Shown here piece by piece: positions 21,430 to 33,050 of a stretch of 64,000 bases of DNA (its first letter is position 1; the number at the start of each line of letters is the position of its first letter). The notes below the pieces were generated by a model, which was not told where the DNA came from, did no database searches, and saw only the letters and a list, made by a program, of their open reading frames with translations. Source of the stretch: Cladopsammia gracilis (taxonomy: Eukaryota > Cnidaria > Anthozoa > Scleractinia > Dendrophylliidae). The position numbers were made by a program, and so were the translations under genes. The stretch lies in NCBI GenBank assembly GCA_022457155.1, contig JAJGOT010000276.1:248001-312000 (forward strand), read 5' to 3'.

Positions 21430-24400
21430 ATGCTTGCTGAGATATAAACAGATCGACACAAAATAATCACAACTAAATTACGTTGTTTTTGTTCACTTTG
21501 TGAGTCCTTTTGTAATATCCGACAATCACCAGTATGGCGCCTTTAGACGCCCTTAGAACAATTCATATCGCAGACACGTGCAATTTATGGATAACACATA
21601 CATTCCACCAAACATGGAAGTTGTGTAGCCAGCCTACAGGAAGGTGTAAATTTTCACGCGAAGTGGCAAGAACTAATTTGCGGTACGTTAATGATTTCAA
21701 CGCGACTCGATCAAATTGCGTGCTAATCTCTATTAACAAGATATTTATTTAGATAAACGCCATTTTCTCCGCTCCTTTTGCGGCCATTGTAAACACGCTT
21801 GTTTTCTCTGCGGGATGTTATTGTTTGATTTCTTAAGTCAACTTTTTCCCGCTGTTAAATTCAACACGAGACCAATATTTGCTTTTCCTTCTGCTGTGAG
21901 GTAAAGCTCGTAGAGGAAAATAAGGGTATTCCAAGAATTTTAATTCCGTTTAAAATCAAGTGGGTCATTCTTAATGAACTTTTTAAGCAAGCAACAGCTT
22001 TTCGCAGGCCAAGCGAGAAATGTACCCATTAATGAATTCTATCCTTCATCCCGCTAATGATTGAATTACAGGTTCTGCTAAATAGTTTTTTATTTACTTC
22101 GGATAAACGTTGTTTATTTTGACTGAACTCTTGATCCTTTGGCACGAACGAGCAGCTACGTGCTTCGATTCCTAATACAGGCTTGTTTACTTGTAGATGG
22201 ACATAAAAAAACAAAACTCTTCAGAGTTCGTTGGTTTCAGTTCCCGTAGTCAAAAGTCTTATTTACGCAACACTTCACTCGAGAGAACCCAACTATTGTT
22301 CAAGCAAAACATTTATTTCACCAACGCTACAATTAAACGGCTCAATTCTTGTTTTCGTCACAATTCATCTGTTAAAACCGTTTAAAGTAACAAGTTCTTG
22401 ATTCAATATATGTCTGTCTATGGATGAAAGATTCTTCACTTAAGAAAGTAAACTAACTTTGGAAAGAAATGCGTTAAACATTGTAACGTGATTTCACAAA
22501 TTCCTTCTTTTTGCTCCGCTTTCATTTCAGAGTATCCATTGCACAGACGTATTCGACTTTATAAATTATTGATGTTGATGATAGTGAAATACTAAGATCT
22601 TAATTGACTGGTTTCAATAGTTTTCTCGATTTAATTTAATTTACAATAGAACACAAGTTTCCTCTCTAGCAGCAATAGGGAGTTCAGCCTGATCATAAAC
22701 TGCGTAAAAAATAGGGAAGTTTTTCTTATCTCTGAGATTCAAGTTGCGCTAAAAGACGTACGGAATAAGTAGCTAAAGATCATGTATACTGAACTACGCT
22801 TAATTTCCGATAAAAGAACTGTTACAGTTAACGTTTTCGTGTGCGCATGGGAAGGGACCCTTAATAAAACGCGTTAGAGTCATGCAGCTAAAGATCAATG
22901 GTTTAACCTGATGTTTGCTTTCTTTACAAACTTGCATCGGGCCATTTCTACTGTGCGCGCTCGTTTCAGTGATTTCACATTGATCGGGTTAATTGATGAC
23001 TCCGACTAGAAAGAGGTGAGCACACATTTTCAAATTGTCTACGAACTATGTTAGTTTGCTTGTTCAAAATGCTGCAGATGGTTTCCTTCTGCCTGAACAA
23101 TTTGTACTTAAGAGCAAGACAAAAACGACCACTTATAATTAACTTACCTTGTGGAGGTATATTCCGAGGTTAGCGTAACTGGCTGAGATACGTATTGCTT
23201 TGAATCTTCTGTCAAGTGCCTTAGTCAGGCAGACTCCTTTAACAAAATAGACGGAAGATGATTATGCCCGCAGTGTGAGGTTAGTTAGAATGCAGTTAAT
23301 TAACATTATGAGTTGGTAAGTGTCGGTCTTCTTTGGAGTTTAACATGTTTCGTTGTGATTGGACTAGGGTGTGTTATTAAAGGATATCACTGCCGTAGAT
23401 ATCATTTAGACCCGCGTCACCTAGACTATTATCGCTATACATATCAAATGTGCCCCGCGTGCAATAGCCGCATGTATGCTCATACTTACATGTGCTGCGT
23501 AGCTACTTTAATCGTCGGGGAAATACTGCGCGAAGAGAGAATACTCTTTAGGAGGTCCAAAAGCAAGTTATTCACGCCTCTCTCACAAATCAACCTATCC
23601 GCTTATGTTCTTAGTGCAAAGGTTGTGATACGTGTTCAACATGCACTATATCTTTAATAATCAATATTAACCATTAGACCATTAGACCGTTGTAATCCTT
23701 CTCGAGTCGTTTCGCAGCTAAGCCTTTGGCGCCTTTCTGACCAAATGAGTTCTATGGACAAACGCTCTGTAATTGAACTCAGCTGTGGTTAATAGTTTAA
23801 GCACGTTTTAAATCAACGCCTAGAAAGCCATTAAGGTTAAATCAATACATAGCACGCAATTTTGAGTCGTTTGAGTTATTTTAGCTATGACACAGTAGTT
23901 AGTGTTATCTTCTTAGTTCGTGCGCGCGAGCCACGTTGTCTGGTCGGGGGTTTCATCAACATAATACCACGAATAGCGCATTGTTTCTCTTTTAACAACT
24001 CCAGTATTAACGATTTCAACCCTCCACTCCTAGAAAAATCAAACCACGAAACCTAATTCAGGTGGTTCTCTATTTCTACTCTTTGGATGAGTTGGATGAA
24101 ATCCCAAATCACTAATCGTAAACACTTGGCGCTAAAACCTAATCTAAGCGGGAAGTTGGCGTTCAATAAACGTTAATAAATACTTTCTTGTTTAGTATCT
24201 TAACATTTTCCTTGTATTTCTTGTTAAAATATTGTTTCGGATTCCAAGTTATGCACTATCGGGAGAAAAAGATTTACAATTGAGACACGAACTCATCTAT
24301 GAGAGCCCCCAGTGCCTTTTAAATAGATAATTTGTCATATTTTGTCGCTAAGTAAATAAATACAAATGAAGTGGATCTATTGTACGATACTGGCGATGAA

Positions 24401-24900
24401 GCATTTAAACAATCACAGTGTCACCGTGCCGTAATTTTGCGGTTGGACGAGGTATTCATGCAATTAACTAAATATACCATCATCCACAAATTTAAGCTCC
24501 TAACGAGCACTTGATATTATAGCAAATGATTCTGAGTTGCAGGTGCAAGAGACAGCACAAAACTAGTGTGTGTTGTATATTGCGCTGCGTGTGGGAACGG
24601 CGTTGACTGCACTGCTGATGATCACGCAAAAACAGCTCTAGCACATTCTTTCTATCGTGGTTGTGTTAAACCATTGTAATTCGGCGACATGTTGGCTGAC
24701 GGAATCACGGACAAATGACTATGCTTCGTCATTGCTTGAGGCAGCGGACCTTTATACAGTTCACTGGCGGTCACATGGAGCCTGCCTCGTTTCCATGAAG
24801 GACTGAAATAAGAACCGCAAACTCGGGCGGGAAGTGCGCCCGGGTAACCGCACACGTGACACCGCATGCGTTTTAGGAAAGCGTTAGACTTTTCCGATTA
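21430..24900. other. Mostly single-copy region between inverted repeat arrays
   Basis: No known gene. It contains one notable open frame (23313-23657). On the minus strand there is a good donor (CACAAG|GTAAGTT, about 23157-23149) that could end a first exon, but no downstream coding exon could be tied to it. Confidence 0.4.
23313..23657 (+). CDS. Unrecognised cysteine-rich open frame, possible exon
   Basis: A 115-codon open stretch without an ATG at its head; an in-frame stop lies 12 bases before. It reads a hydrophobic run (LLWSLTCFVVIGLGC), then a Tyr/His/Arg-rich part with cysteines arranged C-x7-C-x20-C-x2-C-x12-CC (approximate), then a basic tail (FRRSKSK). Local GC content is higher than around it. 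This could be the coding exon of a small secreted peptide with an unseen first exon, or a chance frame. I do not recognise the family. A weak acceptor-like GGACTAG occurs at about 23362-23368, which would start the exon just before GCVIKGYHC. Confidence 0.25.
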   Translation: MVSVGLLWSLTCFVVIGLGCVIKGYHCRRYHLDPRHLDYYRYTYQMCPACNSRMYAHTYMCCVATLIVGEILREERILFRRSKSKLFTPLSQINLSAYVLSAKVVIRVQHALYL

Positions 24901-24929
24901 ACTCCTATCATTTCCTCGAGTCAAGCTTT

Positions 24930-25700
24930 AAATTCATGGATAAAATCCTAAATTGACACCATTCAAACGAAAGCTGTTGAATCAGTACTTTCTTATGGTG
25001 CTGCTCACTGTGTGCTGGGCAAGGTGGTTCTAACTTTTGAGACTGTGAAAGAGATGCTAAAGTGACACTTTTTAGCATTCGGTACATACTGGCGGTACTA
25101 CTACGTTTTAAGTCCGCGGATGAAATGTTAATTGTTAATAGTAACACCATTAAAATCAAAGCTATCGAGCAGCAGTAGTACTTTCCTGTGGCCTGTTTAT
25201 TAAGGCGTACAGAATTGTTCAAACTTTTTGAGTCTGTGAATAAAATCCTATCGCGTGACCATTCAAATAAAAGTTCTTTAGCAGTACTTTTCTGTGGGGC
25301 TGTTTACTGTCTTTATTACGCTGTACAAGGTTGGTTCTAATTTAAAGTCTGTGGATGAAATCCTCAAACTAGTGTGACCATTTAAATGAAAGCTCAGTCT
25401 TCAGCAGTACTTTTCTGTGGCCTGTTTATTATATGCTGTACAAGGTTGGTGTGGATGAAATCCTCAAATTAGTGTGACCATTTAAATGAAAGCTCTTCAG
25501 CAGTACTTTTCCGTGGCCTGTTTCTTATACTGTAAAAGGTTGGTGTGGATGAAATCCTCAATTGTGACCATTTAAATGAAAACGAGCAGTGTTTACAGTG
25601 CTGATTATCATACATTGCCTGTTTGAACTTTTGAGTTAATCCGTTAATGGTCGGAACATCTAAATATGTGACCATATAAAAAGTTACAAGTAGTTTATTC
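24930..25700 (-). repeat. Tandem array of the ~106-bp repeat (array 3, inverted)
   Basis: About six to seven monomers, on the opposite strand from arrays 1 and 2 (GGATGAAATCCTCAA, GTGACCATTTAAATGAAAGC and AGCAGTACTTTTCTGTGG recur). Some monomers lack the TTAGAACCACC part. Confidence 0.8.
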
Positions 25701-26319
25701 CTGTGGTGCTACCAGATGCTTTAATTTTTGAGTGTGGGTGATGAAATCCCAGACTGCGACCATTCATATCAAAGCTATTGAGATCGAAGTTATTTTTGTG
25801 GTACTGTTTTCAATGGTGTGGTTCCAACGCATGAGCCCAATGATGAAATCCTCAAGTGGAATTATTCAGACGGTGGATATTGCGCACTTCCTTCCTGTGG
25901 TAGAGTTTTCAACTAAGGAAGATGGAATCTGGCGGCCGATCGTCCCCGCAATGGCAGTCACGTGTTGCGGTACGGAAACACAACACCTTTCGTGAAGACT
26001 CAAGTAATGGCGTAAGTTAGTAAAGTGTAAAAGTGAATGTGGTTTTCGTTGCTTCCGGCAAAGCACTTTGAAACCACCCACAGTCTCTGTTGTGTGTTGT
26101 GCCATTTCCCCTTTAAACGCTTTATGTGTTTTCTTTGGAAAGCACGAAAGCAAAGAGGTTAAACCACAAAAAGGGCTTGAAGTAAAACAATGTTCCCTCT
26201 TGGATTACTCCTTTAATCCTTTAACTTGCAAGAGTGCCAAAGATAAAAATTCATATACAATCCCAAATTTCATTTTCTAAAATATTGAAAATCAAATGGT
26301 ACCAAGCAATAGTACTGGC

Positions 26320-26480
26320 GAAGAGGATTCATTTGAATGGTCACACCATAGGATTTCATCAACAGACTCAAAAGTTAAAACAAATGGTACCATGCAAATT
26401 ACCGCTGAAGAGGTTTCATTTGAATGGTCACACCATAGGATTTCGTCCTTGGACTTAAAAGTTAGAACATCACAACATTG
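26320..26480 (+). repeat. Two monomers of the ~106-bp repeat
   Basis: TTTGAATGGTCACACCATAG followed by GGATTTC and AAAAGTTA occurs twice, on the plus strand again. Confidence 0.7.
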
Positions 26481-26493
26481 CAACTTGTGGAAA

Positions 26494-26765
26494 TCAAATG
26501 CAATGCAGTTGATTGCAGTTTGTGAAAAACAAATGTAATGCAGTTGATTGCATTTTGTGAAAAGCAATTTTAAATGCAATGCAGTTGATTGCAGCTTGTG
26601 GAAAAAAAATGCAATGCAGTTGATTACAGCTTGTGCAAATTAAATGCAATGTAGTTAATGGAAGCAGTGTGAAAAGCAAATGTAATGCAGTTGATCGCAG
26701 CTTGTGGAAAACAAATACAATACAGATGATTGCCGCTCAGTGTGGAAACCAAATGCAATCAAAAC
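26494..26765 (+). repeat. Minisatellite, about 40-47 bp unit
   Basis: Six to seven units built on AAATGCAATGCAGTTGATTG followed by CAGCTTGTGGAAAA, with unequal unit lengths. Open frames across it are artefacts of the repeat. Confidence 0.8.
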
Positions 26766-26814
26766 TGAATAAGGGAAGAAAAGTTCCCTGCTTTCTTTCC
26801 AAAAGTAAGCGGCG

Positions 26815-27450
26815 GAATGCATACATACATACATACATACATACTTTATTGACTTTCCCAAGGGGCTTCTCAAAGACAATACATGATCCTATTTACAATA
26901 AAAAATGTTTTAAAATCTAAAATATTTATATATAAGAATAAAAATATATATAAAATTACAATTCTTTAAGTAATTTAGTACGTAAACGATTTTTAAAAAC
27001 ATTAACCGAGTTACACAGTTTAAAAGAATTGTCTAAGGAGTTCCATAAGTTCACAGTTCTATAGGAAAATGTTCTCTGACCGCTAACTGTTCTAAAAAAA
27101 GGAATTTGTAAAAGCTGTGAATTTCTGGTGCTACGTCGGCTAACCTCTGCTCGCTTTATGAATTTTAATGTAAGGTATTCTGGGGCTTGACCAGTCATAC
27201 ATTTAAAAGCCATTGCAGCGTTTCGGTAATAAAGCTGGCTTGGAACTGAAAGCCAATTTAGCTCCTTGCGAATTGGTGTAACGTGGTCAAATTTACGCGC
27301 GCCGCTAACAACGCGGCATGCGAAGTTCTGCACTGCCTATAACTTGTTGACATAACATTTTGAGGTATTTGACCAAACATTGGAGCAATAAAATAACCTG
27401 CTAAAAACTAGGGAATTAATGCTCTTGGATGTGAATATTACACATACTGA
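26815..27450 (-). mobile_element. CR1/jockey-like LINE 3' end with ORF2 C-terminus
   Basis: The minus-strand frame reads TSKSINSLVFSRLFYCSNVW, an in-frame stop after NKL, then AVQNFACRVVSGARKFDH, LKFIKRAEVSRRSTRNSQLL and a terminal KNRLRTKLLKEL stop. This is the conserved end of LINE ORF2. The 3' end (26819-26850) is CAATAAAGTATGTATGTATG, a tetranucleotide tail typical of CR1-like elements. It is 5'-truncated and disabled by a stop. Confidence 0.78.
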
Positions 27451-27459
27451 GTTATTACA

Positions 27460-28435
27460 AAAGACACAAACGGAACACATTGACTTAAATTAATGTTATG
27501 GCGAATTTATTCAGTACAAATTTAAGTATTCCAAATATTCAATCGTAACAATTTGTTCATTACAAACATTGTTACAAAACTAGTTAGCAACTTAGCAAAT
27601 CATTACCGTAATGATTATCGTCTGGTCACTAATTAGTGGTTTGGAGAAGGGACTCCGATTAAAGCTTCGAGCTTCCTTTTATTTTATAGCAGTGTGTTTT
27701 GCATCTGTTTGAGAATTTGCTATTGAAGCATATCCTTTTACTGATTCATATATAGTTAACTTACAAGATGCACAAATATTGAAACCTGATATTTTAAATT
27801 GTTTTATGTTCTTTCAAACTAAATCCTGTGAGCAGCTGGCTTTATTCTTTTCCAACAAAGTGTTTGCATTATTTTCCTGCACAAAATTAAGATCAAATCA
27901 CTTAGTCAATTAACACTTCATTATCATTTCACTGACATTTGTTAAATAATTGCCAACATACCAAGATTTATTCAATTAACTTAGGTTTTTATTAATATCC
28001 TGTGCTTCTCGGCCACGGAAGTGTCAAGATTATTTGCTGACAGCTCCAGTCAAATGAGCTTCGACAACGAGACATAAACCTTATTTGATGGTATGACAGA
28101 TAATACGCCGCGCAAATTAACATAGATACATGATCAAATGCGCGTCACAAGTCCTATTAAGAATAATGGGTATGTAAAAAGGTGAACTACAATTATAATA
28201 ATAACCTACAATTATAATAATAACAGGTTAAGAGCCAACATAAAAAGAATTATGTACATGATAAAAGCTAAAACTACAAGTTAAACTAAAATTACAAATA
28301 TACCTCTCGTCCCTGAGCGCGCGCACTTACAATTTAACTTCGCTCTGTCTGCTCTGTTCCTAGCCTGTTAAACCGCGATATACAACAGTCTAATATAATA
28401 CTTGCTTATATCTCTCCATCCGCCATAAGCCGGGC
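27460..28435. other. AT-rich, no gene seen
   Basis: No coding signature on either strand. Short repeats of ACAATTATAATAATAAC lie near 28190-28225. Confidence 0.4.
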
Positions 28436-28439
28436 ACAC

Positions 28440-28730
28440 AAGGCTTTGCTGACGTTCTTCTTCCATTTGCTGCTAGAGCTCTACTGAACAGTCGCCCATG
28501 ACTGCCACCCAGCTGCTCGTCAGTTCATCCCCAACCAATTTCGTCCTATGTTTCTCTTTCCCTCGGGCCTCCACTCCAATGCTGAACTACACACATTGCT
28601 CCTCTCTGTCCTTCCTCATTATATGGCCAATCCAGTTCCATCTTCGTCTTCAGTCTGATCTTGTCACTTGCTCTGTTCACGTCTGTGATCTATTGGATTT
28701 GTTGGTGAGAGATGGTTTGGGCCACTTTAT
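28440..28730 (-). mobile_element. RTE-like LINE relic (ORF C-terminal end)
   Basis: On the minus strand RRRWNWIGHIMRKDREEQC is followed, with stops and shifts, by EARGK-like and SKWKKNVSKALCA. This order (WxWIGHxLR, then GKRKRGRP-type, then the end) is typical of RTE-type LINE tails. Heavily decayed. Confidence 0.5.
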
Positions 28731-28739
28731 TCGTAGTAT

Positions 28740-29480
28740 GTACTTCATAGTCTAATATAATACGCTCGCATATTTTGCGTGTTCTATTCCCCTGGTAAAA
28801 TAACGTGATAGTCGAATCAGCCTGACAAATGAACAAGGTTCGACGCAGGGTCTTATTTTGAAAAATTAATTAAACTCAGAAAGCACAGGTTCAGACCAAA
28901 ATGTGCTTTGAGGAGCCATTATCACATAATGTAAGACAAATGGCTTTATTCTTTTCTTCAACCAGGTGAAGGGCTAAGCCTGAAACGTTGTTGATGAAAT
29001 TTACTTGACACTTTTAAAACAAATTTCAATTTTATTTTTCATATGTGTTTATTTCTATTTCAAATTTTTGTTTATAACTGTCACGCATCCGTGGGAATTC
29101 AATTTTTTAATTCATTTGTTTTGACATATGGCTTATACTATTATACAAAGTCTGTTGTCACATACCTTGGGGCTAATTTATTAAAAATGAGGCCTGAAGC
29201 TCAACGTTTTATGTTATGAATTAGAATCAAGAGGATACACCAATATTAAATAACTAGTTTTATGGACATGAGCAAGCATTATTTACCCTGTCAAAAATAA
29301 GAACTTTTATAAGAACCTAAACAGTTTGATTTATCACCAGACTTCCAATATATAAGAACCATTTCAGCCTGCCTTGGTAAAATAGAGGTTCTTATACGCG
29401 GATTTTTACTGTATTATGCCCGGAGGGAGGACGGGAGGCGATCACTCAACAAAGCTTTATACGGAGAGGTTCCGCAACCG
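28740..29480. other. No gene seen
   Basis: AT-rich sequence without recognised repeats or coding structure. A short direct repeat (AGAACC..TTATA) lies near 29300-29400. Confidence 0.35.
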
Positions 29481-29484
29481 TTAA

Positions 29485-29935
29485 CACTTATTTCCATCTG
29501 TCAAACTGACGTTGGACACATTATGAGGTTTACACAATGTAGCATTCTTCATCGTTGTATTACTGACGTATACGGAACAAAACCCGATTTATTACTCAGA
29601 AAACTGAGAGAACAGAGCTCCGGTTAAGCAAAGAAGAACGTTTTGGGGTTAAGCATTGATCTACAGTGTTTAGGGTTAAGCTCTGATTTGAAAACGGTTA
29701 GCTTTCATTGATTGTTATGGGTAACTATAAATACGTTAAAAATTACAGCTTCTGGCAGCTAGTCCTCGTTGGTACAGTGAATAAGGATATTAGTTACGAA
29801 GCGAACGACTCGGGTTCGATGTATACACTATTCTGATCTCTTTTTTTCTAATTTTACTCTAAAGTGTGAAATAGGTTTTACTTCATGTAACTTTAAGTGA
29901 AAAGGAAAAGTCAGTTTGACAGATGGAAATAAGTG
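29485..29935. mobile_element. TTAA-flanked TIR element (piggyBac-like), 451 bp
   Basis: TTAA at 29481-29484 and 29936-29939. Perfect inverted ends CACTTATTTCCATCTGTCAA extend to ACTGAC. The interior is AT-rich and non-coding. Confidence 0.78.
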
Positions 29936-30446
29936 TTAACCGGTCAAAACACTTACCCTTTTATTTATCTTTTTTTACAGATAAGGTAACCCTTTTATAT
30001 ACCTTTTACATATGAAAGGTACATTTCATGTTACCCCTTTCACATATCTGCTGTTCGAGATATTTTGAAAGGCCCTTTAAATATGTAAAGACAGTTTTCC
30101 CTACTCTCTTTTACATTTCCACCCGGCTGTTATGCAATTTTGCGCACAGATTTTAATATTGTTCACGATTTTTGCTACTTCTTTTCTTTCCGGATTTCCG
30201 TTCTCTTCCCTCCTCCGCCCTCTCCATATTGAATCAATTTACTTTCGCTAACGACGTCAAAGCATATAGAGAGTTCAGAGTAATGACGCAGAACAAATCG
30301 GTTTGTCTAACCTTAATTCCTCTGATTGACCACTCTCGTATCTCGTATGCTATAATAGGAACTTTAAGCAACCATAACGGGGACGCCAAGGAAAACGTCA
30401 GGTTAAAAACTGAATTTACGTTCTTTCAAACTATCCTATGATACTA

Positions 30447-30566
30447 CAGTCAAACCTCTATTAAGCGGCCCTCTATCAAGCGGTCACCCTCTATTAAGCG
30501 GTCAACCTCTATTAAGCGGTCAGTTGGCTATTCCCCGAGGGTGACCGCTTAATAGAGGTTTGACTG
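30447..30566. mobile_element. pogo/Tigger-type MITE
   Basis: 120 bp starting CAGTCAAACCTCTATTAAGC and ending with the complement, flanked by TA on both sides. Inside, ACCTCTATTAAGCGGTCA is tandemly repeated. CAGT..CTATTAAGCGG ends are typical of pogo/Tigger-like families in animals. Confidence 0.75.
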
Positions 30567-30569
30567 TAC

Positions 30570-31335
30570 TTCCATTTCGTTCGTCCAAATCATCCAGGAG
30601 CTAAATTCGTAATGACTGCGTTCCAGTTCATATAGAGAAATGAAAAATGCACTCTTGCGTGTCTACACATTCCTCATAAAATCACAAGTTAGATTATTTT
30701 GCGTTGTAGTTGTGCAGAGAACGTAAAAAATGTATCAAAGTGTATTAGGCACCGTTACAGACTGTCTTTGTAACAGTTTTTTCAGCACTCAATCTTAATT
30801 AAATTTCAATATTATCATTCAACGTGAGTGCTACGCATTAACAATCATTTTTTGTACCGTGACAGAGTCATTGTTTTCGCTCGTTAAAGCTATTGTTTGT
30901 GAACGTTCTCGATGCTGTCGCCGTCGTGGTTACGAACTCGTAGGTTTGCTTTTGAGGCTTTTGAGCAACCCCATTTATGACATCCCGTTTGAACTATTAG
31001 TCCGTAATTTCATTTTGTACTACTAGAAGCAACTACTCACATAAACGACCGCGATCGCCTCGGGGATCGCCTTTGAAGGTTGACACTGAAAATATTCCAT
31101 CCCGGGATTCTATCCCTGGTAAGCACCACACCGGTAAAAATAATTAGTTTTAACCAACCATCTCTTAAAGTTTTATTCCAGTTTTATGCGCAAGCTTTGA
31201 CAAAAACAAACACTGTGATTGCGTTTGAGCACATGCACCTAGTGGTTTTTTTTGCATTCCTACTGCACGTAACTACATTTATTTTCAAACTCCACTATGT
31301 GTTGTACGAATAACAAGTGAAAGAAGTATAAATAT
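30570..31335. other. No gene seen; fragment of a hairpin repeat
   Basis: 30760-30835 repeats the right half of the 35105-35275 hairpin (TTTTTTCAGCACTCAATCTT, then AAATTTCAATATTATCATTC). The rest has no recognised content. Confidence 0.5.
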
Positions 31336-31339
31336 CCAC

Positions 31340-31641
31340 ACTGTAAATTCAAAAGTTCTATTTTAGTCCCAAAATTGGGGCTGTTTCGGTGAGTAAAATA
31401 CAATGCTATTTTTGGGGCTGATTTAGCTCTTATAAAATGGAGCTGTTTGGACCTAACAGGGAGCTGTTTTGGACCTGAAATGGAGCTGTTTTGGCCCAAT
31501 AGCACCAAAACGGTGCAACAATGTGGGCTAAATCAGGCCCACGAATGTCCAAAATGGCCCCATGAAGGGCTGAATTAGCTTTAAGGACTCAGAGCTGATT
31601 CAGTACTTTGGGGCTGAAACAGATCTTTTGAATTTACAGTG
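31340..31641 (+). mobile_element. TIR element (CACTGTAAATTC family), copy 1
   Basis: 302 bp from CACTGTAAATTCAAAAG to CTTTTGAATTTACAGTG. The interior has repeats of GGAGCTGTTTTGG. The ends CACTG resemble CACTA-type termini, but no clear 3-bp duplication was seen. A reverse-oriented copy lies at 32748-33050. Matching open frames in the two copies come from shared repeat sequence. Confidence 0.7.
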
Positions 31642-32288
31642 CAATATCACTGCAAACGTAGAGCGGCTTTCATCTGAGTGTTGTAAATCCAAAACCAAAG
31701 TAATTACTCTGATCAATCACAACTAACACAGATAATCCAATGAATCAATCAGAACGTAACGAAGGACCAAATACATGTAGCCGGCGCCAAGTGCGGGAAC
31801 AAGTGCGTGAGTAAGTTTCGATTGGTTTTGGATTTACCTCCGATTGGTTGAGAAAGTGGCGCGAGAAATTATAGCCAATCACAAAGCTTAGCGATGCAAA
31901 ACCAAAGCAATCGTGAAATTACTTTCGATACTCAATTGAAAACCGCTCTATAGGGCGCTTAAACAAATCAATTCACGATTGATTTGAGTTCGTCGGATGG
32001 TATGAGTAGTTAAAATAAAAACACTATACCCTTACCACCATACCACTCAGATCACGTTGTGGCAGGACTGGCAGGATCGATCGTCGTGCATGAGAGATTT
32101 AACTTGACTGCACTGATTTATGTGACTTTCGAGAAACCGATGCTGATTCGGCAGCTGGGCACAAATTAAAAAAGGTTTATCTAAAAAAACCGTATCGATG
32201 TGAAAATTCACGGTAAGGCGCAGATCTGATTTATAGCCAAGCTGACCAAAAGATATTCGTTAGAAGAAAGCATAAAGACAATAAACAC

Positions 32289-32537
32289 AATCCACCGTAA
32301 GAAAAAAGGTGGCGGCTGTTCATTTTACCACAATACCTTGCGGACCTAACACAGCACGTAAGGCACGAAGAAAGCCAAATTTTTACAATATTTGTTCCAG
32401 TACTACGGACAATGTGTAGACCAGGTTTGAAGATTTTATAACTTTTCTTTACATTTTTATGAACGTTGTTAAGGTTTTTGTGCGCTAAGAATTATGGGTA
32501 AATGTACCAGTCGCCATCTTTTTTCCTACCGAGGATT
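32289..32537. mobile_element. TIR element (AATCC..GTAGGAAAAA family), copy 2
   Basis: 249 bp, collinear with 8464-8711 in reverse orientation and with the same imperfect ends. Confidence 0.75.
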
Positions 32538-32747
32538 TCAACATATCAAAAAGGTGTGGTTGAAGGGGGAAATTCCTTGCCCATTCATGTCGCAAGTCTG
32601 TCCTTCCATGCACAACCGTGAGCTATAACGTCCACAACCTTAGCTTTGCTTCTCAACCGAGTAAAAGGTAGAAAGAAGTGACAAATAGAGTTGTATGTCC
32701 TTGATATAACAGCTAAACCTAATCTTCCATTTACGCCGCAATAACTA

Positions 32748-33050
32748 CACTGTAAATTCAAAAGATCTATTTCAGCCCCAAAGTGCTGAATAAGCTCTGA
32801 GTCCTTAAAGCTAATTCAGCCCTTCATGGGGCCACTATGGACATTGGTGGGCCTGATTAATCGCACATTGTTGCACTGTTTTGGTGCTATTGGGTCAAAA
32901 CAGCTCCATGTTAGGTCCAAAACAGCTCCCTGTTAGGTCCAAACAGCTCCATTTTAGAAGGGCTAAATTACCCCCCAAAACAGTACTGTATTTGACTCAC
33001 CGAAACAGCCCCAATTTTGGGGCTAACACAGAACTTTTGAATTTACAATG
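32748..33050 (-). mobile_element. TIR element (CACTGTAAATTC family), copy 2
   Basis: Reverse-oriented copy of 31340-31641 with the same termini (one mismatch at the end). The pair is separated by about 1.1 kb. Confidence 0.7.

Noticed and set aside
25732..25995. 87-codon frame beside the inverted repeat array
   Set aside because: Built from decayed 106-bp repeat sequence, with no domain or codon pattern.
28498..28755. 85-codon plus-strand frame
   Set aside because: Antisense shadow of an RTE-like LINE tail (RRRWNWIGHIMR on the minus strand).
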